Below, piece after piece: positions 1 through 11,345 of a stretch of 64,000 nucleotides of DNA. Below the pieces are notes generated by a model that was not told the DNA's origin, did no database searches, and saw only the letters and a list, made by a program, of their open reading frames with translations. Each line of letters starts with the position of its first letter. Position 1 is the first letter of the stretch. Source of the DNA: Pseudisothecium myosuroides (lineage: Eukaryota; Streptophyta; Bryopsida; Hypnales; Lembophyllaceae); NCBI GenBank assembly GCA_951799445.1, contig OX637297.1:16058001-16122000 (forward strand). Direction: 5' to 3'. Position numbers and translations under genes: made by a program.

Positions 1-781
1 TTGGGGAGTAAAAAGTTATAGTGAAAAGCTAAAAGTAGAAGTTAAAAGTTAGAGGTAGAAGTTAAAATTAGAATTAGTTGTTGGAAGTAGAAAAAATCTA
101 GAGTCAAAGTGAAAACATAGAGTCAAACCTAGAGGTTAAAATTTGGGATTAATTTTAGAAGTAAAATTTAGAGTTAAAAGTCAAAAACCTAGAGTTAAAA
201 TTCAAGGGTAGAATTTAGAGTTAATTTAGGAGTAAAAACTTAGAGTTAAAAGTTAAAACATAGAGTTAAAATTCAAGGGTAAATCTTAGAGTTAATTTAG
301 GAATAGAAACCTAGAGTCAAAAGTCAAAACATAGAGCAAAAGTCGGTAGTTAATATTTAGAATCAAGTTAAAGAAGTAAAATCTAGAGTTACATTCCGAA
401 GTTGGAACTTTAGGGGTAGCTTTTAAAAGTAGAACTTCTAGGTGGAATTTTAAAAATCCAAGATAGCCTTGGAGGTTCATAGAAGGAACATAGGGGTTCC
501 CCTTTTTACGTAGTTAGGGACGTTAGAAATGACGCCAACTACCCAGTCGACCCTCAACATAGGATAGATAGTTAGGGAGTTAGAAGTTTACCATTACCCC
601 TGAGCTTGCAGTTACCTTGTGAGTTATTACATGCATTCTAATTATTCGCTGCCATCCACGACGCTTTAGAAACGTTAGCAAAAAAGATCCATTGCTTGGA
701 AGGCACAGTGGACCGCACTCACATCACCCCTATATATTAAAAATTGTGGATAAAGGCATAGAACCTGGTCGGTGTTCGCTT
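1..781 (+). repeat. Left arm of a long inverted repeat
   Basis: Purine-rich degenerate repeat (units like AGAGTTAAAAGTTAAAAC) followed by a less repetitive part from about 480. It is the reverse complement of about 31876-32716: the segment with CTTTTTACGTAGTTAGGGAC near 505 reappears inverted near 32130, and GGTCGGTGTTCG near 768 appears inverted near 31885. The arm runs off the left edge of the window. On the plus strand near 700 the frame reads GTVDRTHITPIY, which resembles the GxxDGTHI block of PIF/Harbinger transposases, but the frame is broken, so this is only a hint. Confidence 0.8.
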
Positions 782-811
782 TATTACCAAGGGTGGGTAA
801 TCTAGCGCCCA
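782..811 (+). repeat. 30-bp boundary motif, copy 1
   Basis: Begins TATTACCAAGGGTGGG and ends TAATCTAGCGCCCA. It matches 28805-28834 in the same orientation (one difference) and 31846-31875 in reverse complement. It marks the inner end of the left inverted-repeat arm, as a terminal inverted repeat would. No convincing target duplication was found. Confidence 0.75.
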
Positions 812-987
812 TAAGGGGCTTGCAATTTTAAGGTCTATTTTACATTGCACCTCCCTTGTGTCCTAACTATCATGGATACCACCCTACATTCTGCCAAGCA
901 TTATTCTAAGTATTACTCTCTCATCTAATTACAACTTTCTCCTATCCTTCAAGCCCACGCCATCGGAAACCTATACACTTCAGATTT

Positions 988-2094
988 TCATGCAAAAGAA
1001 GCAGTATTTCTACATAAGCGACTCCCACACTTGCAAGCAAAAGATGGCAGGTTAGGGTCTACAAAGCTGAAGTCATAATTGTAGTCCCAAGTTAACTCCT
1101 CCTGAGGTAAGATGTCTCGATTTGCAAAGAATGCTACGTGGTACATGCTCTTGTCCCATTCGTCAATCTGCACTAGAATTTCGATCAAATTAGCGTCTTC
1201 ACACCTGCATCCAACTCCCAACCCATTAGTCAAGAATGAATGCTATAACTCGGTAGAACAAAGTTCAAAATGCGTTGCAGACGTCAATTACATACCTGTG
1301 GTTTACAAATCGTGCCACGTTGCCAAACAAAGAGGAATCCAAGTAGAGCAGACTGTTATCATCAAGCTTGGCTTTAGTGGCCCAGTCAGCGTCCAACTGC
1401 ATAGCATAGGAGGGACCAGCTGTGGCTACAAGACTTCTAAGAATCATCTCCGCATTAGTCAGAATCTCCCCAGCCAACTCAAACACAAACGCACCTTTTG
1501 GAATGGGCCCACTTGCCCTGACCCCCCATCCAATATGGCCAGTATGGAAAATCTCCACTGCATACTTCATCCCCTGTTGAACAACACGATTACCACACTT
1601 ACTGTGGCATCTACACCTCACACTACACTCTCTAATAAATCTCCGTTGCACTCGTTTCCCATACAAGGCTTTGCCCCCCACCCCAAGATAAGAACAAGTG
1701 GATTTACTTTTCTTCTTGTTACCCCTAGAGTTGTGGACACGTTGATGAAGGAAACATTCTTTCAGTATGCCACCCTCCTCATAGGCTATCTCTCCACCTG
1801 ATGCCCATCCACAATTACAAGGAGCAGAGCTCATTAAACAATTATCTTCCCCACAATCACAACAACAGCCAAGCTTCGGTGAGAAAAGTCGCAAATTGAG
1901 AGAGGCTTTCTCATGAACCTTGCTGTGGGGCATATACTGGAATGGCATCATATGAATATGTGGATCACAAACTGGAATAGGGAGGGCCTCCATTCCCCTT
2001 GACAAATCTCCAGGATCAAACCAAGGCACAGCCTGGTACGGGAAACGAACCAAAAAAGAGTACCTTGTGAGCATCAAGTCACCGAAAGAAACAC
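988..2094 (-). CDS. SUVR-like SET-domain histone lysine methyltransferase (C-terminal exons)
   Basis: Two exons on the minus strand: 2094-1296 and 1204-988, stop TGA at 988. The 91-bp intron has donor CACAG/GTATGT and acceptor GATGCAG/G. Splicing rebuilds the catalytic block NVARFVNHRCEDANLIE, which strongly supports the model. About 337 residues are visible. In order they show a cysteine-rich pre-SET region (GCCCDCGEDNC, APCNCGW, RECSVRCRCHSKCGNRVVQ), a SET core (GWGVRASGPIPKGAF, GEILTN), the NHRC motif, ELTWDY with the catalytic Tyr, and a post-SET CKCGSRLC. All expected zinc and catalytic residues are present. The family methylates histone H3, typically Lys9, in the nucleus; the closest pattern I know is plant SUVR1/2/4. 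A plausible acceptor (TTTTGTAG) lies at 2095-2102. The N-terminus, where a WIYLD domain is expected, was not found, so the gene may be incomplete or may join exons further upstream. Confidence 0.88.
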
Positions 2095-2343
2095 CTACAA
2101 AACCACTGAATTAGCTCTGTAACCTAAACCATGATTTCAAAACTTACATCCACATGCATGACAAATACAAAACCTCCCACCACAAGTACACCAATGAAAA
2201 TAAATAAGAGAGGACATGATTACCCCTTGATTTTGTTTCAGCAGCCTCGTTGCAAGAGGCTAGGTACACAACTATGACTACATTGCACTACATGTAAAAA
2301 AACTAAGTATTTAGGTGCCACGGCGCTTCTTCCGCTTCTTTAC

Positions 2344-3554
2344 CTATGCAGTTGCGAGTTTAAGCTTCTCCTGCGACCTTGTCTGCACTCTACTTGGTGG
2401 AGATAACGACTTTGGTGGACAATCAGTCCCTCCCATCTCCTTCTCACCCACTGCAGAGCTCACTTCAGCATCTTCACCAACAGCCTCACCACCAATCCCA
2501 ATACCCTGCACTGTTACCATTTCAATGAGGGCAGTGAGAGTGGTGGCATCGGCATTGTACAGGTTCTCCGGTGACGTGGGGAAGACTTCTTCTTCTTTTT
2601 CAAGTTCCGGGCTCTTCTTTCGCTTCTTTGATCCGCTAAAATTCCCCTTCTTCTCAGTCTCCTCACATTCCCCCATCTCACGTCCTCCACCTCCTCCATG
2701 ACTTGGACCTCCTCCATGACTTGCACCTCCTCCACTCCCTTCTCTCGCCCAGAACCTCCACCCTTCGAACCAGACCCACGTCCCTCCAAACAATCCGATC
2801 CAAGAACCTCTTGTGAAACAACCCCACGTCCCTCCAAACAATCGGAACTAGGAACCGATTTTGCACTCGCAGGCAGTGGATCCTCTACCTCCTTCCTTTC
2901 CCTACTCTGGATCCGAAATGTGTCCACCATTGTAGGGCTCTGCTGCACCTCCGGTTGAACCCCCAACGTTGGCAATCTCCTTTGAGAGGACCTCTGGAGT
3001 TGGCTGCAGCAAATTTGGTGGACTCCCTGCCCTGGACGCTAAAATCTGTTGGGTCGGCAATCCAGCAGTCTCTTGAGCATTCTGTTCGACAGCATCCTCC
3101 CCGTGAGAATTTCCACAGTCCTTGAAATCCCCAAGCTTGTGACGTCCAAAAGTAGCTTCTTCAGAACTTGAGAGAGATGTTCTAGAGCTCTCTGGCAAAT
3201 TATTCACCGCTTTCACCACAGCAGCGGGCTCATCACCGCTTGATGTCTCGTCCGCACTCAATAGCTCTGGCTCTTGGCCCTTCCCTGGCACCCCAACTGC
3301 CTTGAAGCATTCATAGGGAACCTCATCTTGCCTTGGTGGCTTAGGAATATTTCTCCTCCGCTTCATAACATCTCCCTTGGGAATCATGTCCTTCCCTCTG
3401 GCTTCCAAAGGATCAGATCCTTGGGCCTCAGAGATTGCCGGTCCACCCACGCCACGAACATTAAGTGATCTCACTGCTTGACTGGCGTCGCCCTCAGTAA
3501 AGTTGGCTGGGGAATACCCTGATGAAGGGTCAGGGAACTTCTGGGACGACAATC
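2344..3554 (-). pseudogene. Low-complexity charged exon(s), possibly N-terminal part of the SET gene
   Basis: Open minus-strand frames cover this stretch, but in different phases: about 3554-2902, then about 2975-2514, then about 2841-2344. The first piece begins after a good acceptor (TTTCAATTTCAG) with no ATG, so it is an internal exon. The translation is rich in Ser, Glu, Lys and Gly. It repeats DCLEGRG and has a Lys-rich run (KKRKKSPELEKEEE) that could be a nuclear signal. An 18-bp repeat near 2690-2735 encodes the block VMEEVQ. The phase changes mean unrecognised short introns or frameshifts. Position and strand suggest a disordered N-terminal region of the SET gene, but no clean splice into 2094 was found. 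Confidence 0.4.
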
Positions 3555-3950
3555 CTGAAATTGAAACATCTCAACAGAAATCGCTTAGTTTTGTACTTAA
3601 TCATACATGAAATAGTATTGAATCATACATGAAATAGTACTTACAGTACTCAAATTCAAACAGTGCGCGTGTACTTCTCGAATAGTGCATACTACAGTAC
3701 GAGGAAAACTACACAGTTGAATTTCTAGCACTGATGAACAATACCATGAGTATATCAAATGAGCACATGGACAAAATATAAGTCTTACCTAAGAGTACAT
3801 AATACGTACGAAACCAAAGTGGTTGTAAACCGAGTACAAGATACTCTTGGGAGTATACGAAATAAAGTATCCAAGAATTAGTGAATATGTATCACAAGTC
3901 CTCTAATTCACCCATGTATGCTTCCAGTACTTGGAAAAGCATTTTTTCCT

Positions 3951-4071
3951 TAGTACATTCTTTGTACCGAACATGTCCAAACCTGACGCTGTATACTATG
4001 AGTTTTTCTTTAGTACGTTCTCTGTACTGAACACGTCCAAATCTGACGCTGTATATTATGAGTTTTTCTGA
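3951..4071. repeat. Tandem repeat, about 61 bp x 2
   Basis: Two adjacent units, each running from TAGTAC through GTCCAAAYCTGACGCTGTAT to GAGTTTTTCT, with a few substitutions between them. Confidence 0.85.
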
Positions 4072-4138
4072 GGTAGCTTAGTAATACACCAAATAATACT
4101 AAGTGTTCCACTGAGTCTGTACGAGGACCAATTCTGGA

Positions 4139-4324
4139 GTACTAAAAGCATGTTGCATACACATTTGTGTCTAAAACCGAGCGTACACATTACTATTGTA
4201 GTACTAAAAGCATGTTGCATACACATTTGCGTCTAAAATCGAGCATACACATTACTACTATAATGCAAAAAGCATGTTGCATACACATTTGCCTCTAAAA
4301 CCGAGCGTACACATTACTCCTGTA
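4139..4324. repeat. Tandem repeat, 62 bp x 3
   Basis: Three units starting at 4139, 4201 and about 4263, each with AAAGCATGTTGCATACACAT followed by CTAAAACCGAGCGTACACAT. The 62-bp spacing is constant. Confidence 0.92.
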
Positions 4325-4401
4325 GACACTACGAGTAAATAAACGTACCCAGTGCACAAAATGACTGAAGAACTCTGGACAATGGAACTTGTTCAGAAAT
4401 C

Positions 4402-6453
4402 CTAAACCATACCTGTAGACAATCAAAGATTAGTAAGAGCAAATAGACTCTAGATTTGAAAACTTACCAGCACTTGGACATGTTAATTTCGCCTCCTCCA
4501 TCCTCAATTGGAGGATTTTCTTTTGCTCCTCCGCGCATCCCAGCATCTGAGCCTTTTGAAGCATCTGAGCGCTTGGCTCACTCCAACCAAAACTCCTATA
4601 CCACTCGGGGTGTGACAAAATCTGGCATCCCTTAGCAATACATGGACTTCCACGAACAAAGACAATCGATGCACAGAATGGGTGATATAAATGCCTACAA
4701 CATGATACAATAATGTCATGGTTTGGAAACGGATATTGACACAAAGAACAAGTGGAAACCTCTAATAACCCACTACTCTCTAAAATTTCAGCACCCTTTT
4801 CCTCTGAGTACACTATGGGTCGTGGCCAGAAGGTTCCCAAATTTTTCCCTTTCCGTATGTGTGCCAACTCGGTGTTCAATGCCTCCAATTGTAAGCGGTG
4901 GGCCTCAATTCCGTGAGACATATTAGCAACCACCGATTCAGCCAATTGTAGCTCTGCCCTTAAAGACAGAAGTCTGGAGTGCTCATCGTCCAATTGCTCC
5001 ATTATGCCCTCCATTTTGATTCTCTCCCGGTCCACAGCAACCCCCTCACCGACCATGGCGTCAATCTTCAACCCCTTCTCGACCTTTTGTTTTTCATAGC
5101 TGGCCAAGAGACACTTCGACTGCTCCACATTCAATTTACACCGATCCCTCTTTTGAAACGCCGCCTTGTCTTGCACCTTGTCCGACTTCATCTCCAACGA
5201 GATGACCATTATCAGCTCATGTATCTCAAGGGCCCTCTCCTTCAGTGAATCTGGACAAATTGGAAAGAAAATGAAAGAACCTCTGTAAATCCAATGGGTA
5301 GACTGATGCCTAAATCCGAAATGAAATTTCAGTGAACATTGCACGAATTCACAAATTCACAGATAAAAAAAAGGGAGCCACATCGTGAGGCACATTTATA
5401 AAAGCGAGGCTGCAAGGGACACAAAGTCTTATGAGGTAGATCGTGAGCCAAATCTGTGGACAGATCCTGTGCTACATTGGTAGGAGCAAGGCTACAAGGG
5501 AGACATGTTCTTAGACCCAGAGACGGTGTTTTAGGAAGCAAATGAAAATGAAAATAATTCAAAAGTGAAACTCTACCTTCAGTCCACCATCCACCTCGCT
5601 GAGAATTGTCTGGATGAGCATCAACACAAACCCCCAAACCTAAACCAGACTCAAATGCACCACCACAATCCCTTATTTCCCCGAGCCTAGACTTGGTCCT
5701 CCCCTCTTCCCCCATTCTAACTCCGCCAACTTCCCTTCTTAGTGCCAATGCACTGGACGTTGGACAGTCTACACCCTCTCCCGGTTCTACCTTAATTTTT
5801 TGCCACTCTCTACCACGAACTTGGAGCGGCTTATCTCCCTCAAGCATCTTCCTCAACGCGCACAACTTCTGGATCAATTGGTCATAGCGATTGACCTGCC
5901 GCTTGCTGGTGTCAGCCCCGAAGGCGCACCAGTTGACCTTGCCTTTCCCCTCACGATACTCCACTACAATACCCTCAGCAAAATGAACCTTAAGATAAGG
6001 AGGGATTTCACTCATTGTATGCTAATACACAACGGGATGCAGGTATCGAATCCTGTTCACCACGTCGACTTCTTTGCACGTTGTCCACCCGTAGCCATGG
6101 TGCCCACCTTCCCCGTAAGGTTCTCTAAAAAGATCGTGTAGCACAGGAACAGGCACTCGGCCTTTCTTAAATCGATGCGGGTTCTCTCCATTGCTCGCAA
6201 GTTTTGGGTATTGCTGCTGAAAGTCTTGTCTTGTCAAGGTGCACGGTGGTCGCTTAAGCCTGGCGATCTCTGCATCTATGTCCTCGATTTTCTGGAAAAG
6301 CGGCTTCGTCAATCTCTTAGGAGGCGCCCGTTTCTTCTTTCCCCTACAATCTTCTGCCTTTGTGCTCTCCTCCTCCGCGTTGCCATGATCCGTCTGGCGT
6401 GTCTTCTTCCCGCTCAAGGTACTGGCTGAACGTCCTCCTCCAGACCGCTCCAT
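4402..6453 (-). CDS. Coiled-coil protein with RING-like zinc finger (one in-frame TAG)
   Basis: Minus-strand model: exon 6453-5577, exon 5250-4468, short last exon 4412-4402. Donors are GAAG/GTAGAG and GCTG/GTAAGT; acceptors are AATTTGTCCAG and TTGTCTACAG. Phases agree and the total is 557 codons. The ATG at 6453 (MERSGGGRS) is the first in frame. A TAG at 6024-6022 interrupts the first exon and the same frame resumes at once (HTMSEIPPYL), so the gene is either broken or read through. The N-terminus is basic (GKKKRAPPKRLTK). Exon 2 begins with a long coiled coil (about 5250-4830). A RING-like finger follows: CSLC, then CCRHLYHPFC, then CIAKGCQ, then HPEWYRSFGW. RING fingers usually mediate ubiquitin transfer or protein binding. 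I do not recognise the full architecture, which may belong to a mobile-element family. Confidence 0.65.
6022..6024 (-). other. In-frame TAG stop inside coiled-coil/RING gene
   Basis: Reads VVY-stop-HTMSEIPPYL with no frame change. A CAG to TAG change would explain it. Similar TAG codons interrupt other ORFs at 28600 and 40356. Confidence 0.75.
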
Positions 6454-6617
6454 TTCCACGATCCGTTGTCCCCCTTCCCCGTGGGAGAAGGATCCCAATG
6501 AATCCGCAGTCTAAACCCTCTCACTACCTCTGAAGACAGATTTGGAGACACCCAAGAGAAGCGAAGGCCTCGCTCTCACTCGCTCCCTCGGGTAGGCAGC
6601 ACTACGCTAAAAGGCCA

Positions 6618-6866
6618 TGGCGTCTCCCTCACAATTCTCACACGTTAGCCAGGAATTGGCGACATTATACTCTCGTGAACCTAATGCCATCGCCATCGCC
6701 CAATGCGAACTCAGACGGAGACTACAAACATGAGGAAGGTACTCGGCGAGAACCACAAACAAAGACAACGCAACACAGAATCCAGCGGAAGAACTCCTCG
6801 CCCGTAGTCTCAGCATTCAGCGTTCATTTGCGGATGCGAGCGCCTACACCGAGCTTGAAACTTGTA
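6618..6866 (+). pseudogene. Possible first exon of a plus-strand gene, broken
   Basis: ATG at 6618 opens MASPSQFSHVSQELATLYSR and continues through REPNAIAIAQCELRRRLQT to a TGA at about 6732. The same frame then continues as ATQNPAEELLARSLSIQRSF and ADASAYTELET, up to a good donor (CTTGTAAGT) near 6865. The composition is protein-like, but the stop, and the lack of a downstream exon before the telomere-like repeats, suggest a truncated or decayed gene. Its start is about 165 bp from the divergent RING-like gene, so the intervening sequence could be a shared promoter. Confidence 0.35.
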
Positions 6867-7048
6867 AGTCTCTCACCCTAAAACCGCAAGCATTGGGAAA
6901 CACAAAAGCAAAGCTCCCAAAATACAGATCCTAACTACCAAAACGCCAGCAGAGTCGAGCACTCACGAGAAAAAACACTTGAAGAGCAAAAGCACTCCAA
7001 GACGAAGATGACGACGACCAGTGACCACTAGTTAGCAATGGTGCTTGA

Positions 7049-7463
7049 CTGGTGGTCACCAGTCACCCTAAACCCTGACCCTAAACCTGCAGTCACCAGT
7101 AAAATCGCCCCTATGAACTTGTAGTCACCGGTTGCTTTATGGTATGATGTAACATGCTTGGTGGACGTGACCGCCCCAATGGGTGCCAAGTAATAATTTA
7201 ACCCTAAACCCTTAGACCTGTAAGTCAATTTACCTAAACCCTAATCCTATCACTAATCCTATAGGTCGCTTTAATAAAAATTACACTTAACCTAAAATCT
7301 CAAGGTCGTAATAAATAAACCCTAAACCCTATACTAAAACTTGCAGGGCTCATTAATTAAAATTGCACCCTAAACCCTATACTAAAACTTGCAAGTCTCA
7401 TTAATTAAAATTACACCCTAAACCCTATACTAAAATTTTTAGGTCGCATTAATTAAAATTACA
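7049..7463. repeat. Telomere-like CCCTAAA repeats, including 48 bp x 3 tandem
   Basis: Many CCCTAAACCCT fragments. From 7319 to 7462 there are three 48-bp units, each joining ACCCTAAACCCTATACTAAA to a TCATTAATTAAAATT block. Starts are at 7319, 7367 and 7415. These are plant-type interstitial telomeric sequences grown into a small satellite. Confidence 0.85.
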
Positions 7464-8653
7464 ACCTTGGACTATTTAAAGTAGAGTGGTAGCACCTATA
7501 TAATGGCAAAAATCCATTGTTGAAAATTATATCCTACAATTTTTAGAAATTGTAGGCATATTTAATTTGATCTTGAAATAAATCCTAAACCCTTTTTTTA
7601 ATCCTAAACCTTAGTAAATGTATAAGAGATTAAAAACCTAGTAAGGAAAAAAAATCTAAGTTATCCATCAACTTAAACAAATTTTTACTTCGGTAACATA
7701 CCCAATTTTATAACTTTAAATTTTTTAGATTGCATTAGGTACCATATCCCATTTGTGAAACACAAAGTTAGTAATTTATAGTAAACTAAAACAGATAAGC
7801 ATAAGCGCATAAAAATGAAGTAGCAACAATTATAATGATACTAAACACAATGTGAAACTGAATCCAATACAATTTCTTTAACATTTTGGACCACCTTATA
7901 ATATCCCGGCATTTGCTTTACATTCATAATTAATTACAAATGTAATATATAAGAATTATATTCACATGTATAAATAGAAATGTCTTAACACTGAATACAG
8001 CCTTGGACTGAATGGAAGACTATTTTCTTAAACATTTAGGACTTGTAACTTCAAATGTATACCTTCGTTTGATTTGTATGCTTAATTCAGTGGAAATATA
8101 ATTTTTAGGAGTACTTGCATGTAAAAAAATAATTTTGATGATCCCAAATACACGTGTCACGGACTGAAACCAACACTATTATTCTAATATTGTGGCACGG
8201 GCTTTATAATGTTATTGCATTTGTTTTACATATGTGACTCATTACGTACAAAATAAAAAAGTATTCACATGTGCATTGAAATGGAGTTGCCATAACATTG
8301 AATACACCCTTGAACTAAATTATTAAACAGTATTTTTAACCCGTGGCTTATTATATACCTTCATTTTATTTAAGTATATAATTTGTTATTAAACTTGAAT
8401 ACAAGAGTATTAACACGTAATTAAACTAGAATTATAATAATACCTTCATTTCATTTATATGTATCATTCATTCAAAATGAAGTATGCAAGAGTGCTCACA
8501 ATTAAAAATAGAATTTAATAATAATCTCAAATATACAAGTGTACTAAGTCCAATGTTTACTATTCTTCTAGTATTGTGTCCCCACCCCTTAAAATGTAAT
8601 TGTGCATTTGATTTATGTCACAAGTAATTCACTGGAAAAAATAAATAGATCAT
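7464..8653. repeat. Diverged AT-rich satellite-like repeats, left part
   Basis: From about 7830 the same phrases recur in altered form: TTTGATTTATGTGCATAATT, ATTCACATGTA, CATAACACTGAATACA, TTGGACTGAAT. Spacing is roughly 120-160 bp. The array resumes at 11806, so the sequence between is an insertion. No coding signal was seen. Confidence 0.6.
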
Positions 8654-9854
8654 TAGAAGAGATTTGAGGGCTCTAAGAGCCCGCGAGTTATCAAGCAGTT
8701 CCCTACCTGGGAACTCTGCCACACGCGCAGGCTGACGTAGTCGAGAGAGTGCCACGTCGGATTTTTCGATTTTTTCTTTTTTCTTTTTTTCTTTTTTCTA
8801 AATTATAAACTCAAGCTACTATCCTTGATAAATGCTTGCTTTCTAAAAGTAATAATCTCCACAAAAATATACTTATACATTATAGGTATATACAGATATA
8901 TAGATATCTATATCTTTATATAGATATAGTTAATTATATTCAAATAAGTACAGATTTTTCAATATTCGTCCTTGTACGTTTTTTTATTTAAATCAGGCTA
9001 TGAGAACTCTACTTGATTTTGAAGATTACTATTCTAGCACACTTCAATCTCTCCATTATATTCCTTTTCTCTTGATATTTAAGGCTGCTTGGACATAATT
9101 CAGATTTTTTGATGTCATTTCGTTTATCAAGACTTATTCTTTCTATGGAACTAAATAGTCAGAACTCAAAATTGAGATAAATTATCTTTCTTATGACATG
9201 ACACAGCTCAACTACCTCTTATGGGAGCTTGATTATACTTGCAACTCAGTTTTCACAAGTTAGGTGACAACTGTGACATTTATGGTCCAAAATCACAATG
9301 GTTGGTGGGTGTTGTCCCTGGAGAAATGAAGTTAACCTCCAGTTTTACAACTAATAACCCTCCTTTACATCACCCAAATCACAAACAAGGTGATTCTGAT
9401 TGCGATAGGAGATATGATAGCTGTTAACCTTAAGCGCTTAACAGTAATGTGATTAAAGCCTAATTACCATATCGTCAGTACTGCCACCATGGGAATTATT
9501 AATTTCAAAGGATTGGCTGTATTTCGATGCTCTGCTCTGCAGTTTGGAATCACTGTAAAACATCAGAGCACAAGCTATTAGCTTTACAATTGCCTACCCT
9601 TTACTCTAAGAGAACTGTCTCTCTGTTTGACTGCTGTTGTAGCTCCGTGAAGCTCCAGTTCTTTGTGGAATCACGAAGTGAACTTTACTGCCTTGGGTTT
9701 CGGCTGAGATAAGGAAAATCGACAAAAAATGGCTAGTACATAGACGTCTTCATGCAGCCAGGTCTTTGAGTTTGATTGATGATTTATATTTATCAGTATA
9801 TGTTTGGCAATGGACTGTAGCAGGATTGTGATTTTTCCATGTGGTTTTCCTGTG

Positions 9855-9965
9855 AATAACGATAGCAAGTGATGGTTAGGCTGAAGACACCTCGTGCATC
9901 CTCATTAACATGTTTGGTGGTTTGTTTCTGGGACGGGCACAGGTGAGGCCGCCATCCTCTCGAAG
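9855..9965. repeat. Direct repeat copy A (partner 11230-11345)
   Basis: Shares GATAGCAAGTGATGGTTAGG, GAAGACACCTCG and GCACAGGTGAGG, with changes, with the partner copy. Both copies lie in the 3.2-kb insertion. Confidence 0.65.
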
Positions 9966-11229
9966 ATACTTGGAATGTCACGTTTTCGGATATTTTCTTC
10001 CTGATATCACTAGTCCACAAAAAAAAAAAAGTTTATATATAGGATTAAGGTTAAATTTGTGGCTCTTTTATATTGAGACCATACTTCATGGATATTTTAT
10101 TGTTGTTGAGCTATGATTGATACTCTCATATGACATTTGTCTCCCCAGCTCATTGGTCCAATTTTGACAGAACGGTGATGTTCTCTACTTCTCTATAGTC
10201 TTTTCGTTAAACTACTTGAGATTCTATTTAGTTGGGATAAGTATGCATTGGATCTACTTTGTGACTTACACATGACTATGAGATAAGACAGCTTTGGATT
10301 TGACAAAATCAGAAAGGTGCTCTTTTTATGAAAAGAGGTGTACCAAGAAAGGGATTTTTTCTAGAGTTTTCTTTAAGTACGAGTCTCCTGACATGTACTT
10401 TGATTGGAAATTCTAGAGTTGATTTCTTTGGATTGCAATATAATAAGTTTGGAAGACAAGGGGTTCTAATATCCTAAAAGCCAAGAGATTCTATGGGAAT
10501 ATTTTATGCCATGAAACTAGAAGATATTGTCCCACCCACCCTCCCATTTGTTAGCTTTGATTTTAAAGAATGGGAGGATTATAATCATTGCTTTTACATA
10601 GATGATTTGTAAGATTATATATACCACCATGTAGAAGTTATAGAGCCACTAAGTAACTTATTAGTTGTCTTTCCTACATAATGATGGAACAACTAAACCC
10701 TTTGTTGGTTCTCTAGACTATTTGTTTGTCCAAAATTGATTGGATTTTGGTAGTTGAATTGGGTTAATTATAGTGTCACTATCAATCAAATATGTCTCTT
10801 TTGAGATTATTGGAGAATATGACAGTTACTAAGCAACTGAAGGCCTCATTAAAGAAACAATTTATTTGTTTGAGCCTTTGGCGGTCATGGGGCCCATCAA
10901 TGAAATTGAGGGTATGCAGAGCTGCAGACATGGCAGAACCTCAGGCACAATACCTGGGTTCTTGAAACAAACAAACTAGCAGTTTGTGCTTCTCTACTCT
11001 GGAATTTTACCCTCGGACTGTAGACGCAATTCGTCTCTTGCTGTGGCTTAAGGGCGTGTTACTGGGAGCTCTTACGGGAGCATTGCTGTCCGGTAGCATT
11101 TTTGATTTTGCTTAAACAATAGGGTGATATCATGGCTACCTCTTCCTCGCAATCTAACGCTGCGAATACTCAGATCTTGAGGCTATTGGGGATTGACACT
11201 TTTTTTATTTGTTTTTCTATTATTCAGTT

Positions 11230-11345
11230 TGTGAAAACGATAACAAGTGCTGCTTGACTGAAGACACCTCGCACACGCTTTCTTACTAACTGAGTGTTCG
11301 TCAGATTGCTTGGGTGCAGGTGAGGTCGGCAGCCTCATGAAGAAT
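11230..11345. repeat. Direct repeat copy B (partner 9855-9965)
   Basis: Has GATAACAAGTGCTGCTTGAC, GAAGACACCTCG and GTGCAGGTGAGGTCGG. Same order and orientation as copy A. Confidence 0.65.

Larger units (their letters stand above)
3555..4401. promoter_or_regulatory. GTAC-rich spacer with tandem repeats
   Basis: Non-coding region between the RING-like gene and the charged exons. I count 19 GTAC tetranucleotides between about 3592 and 4347, where roughly three would be expected by chance. GTAC is the core site of plant SBP/SPL proteins and of the algal copper regulator CRR1. The stretch could be a promoter or an intron. It contains two tandem repeats listed separately. Confidence 0.4.

Noticed and set aside
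1112..1801. 229-codon plus-strand open frame
   Set aside because: Antisense shadow of the SET-domain exons, including the intron.
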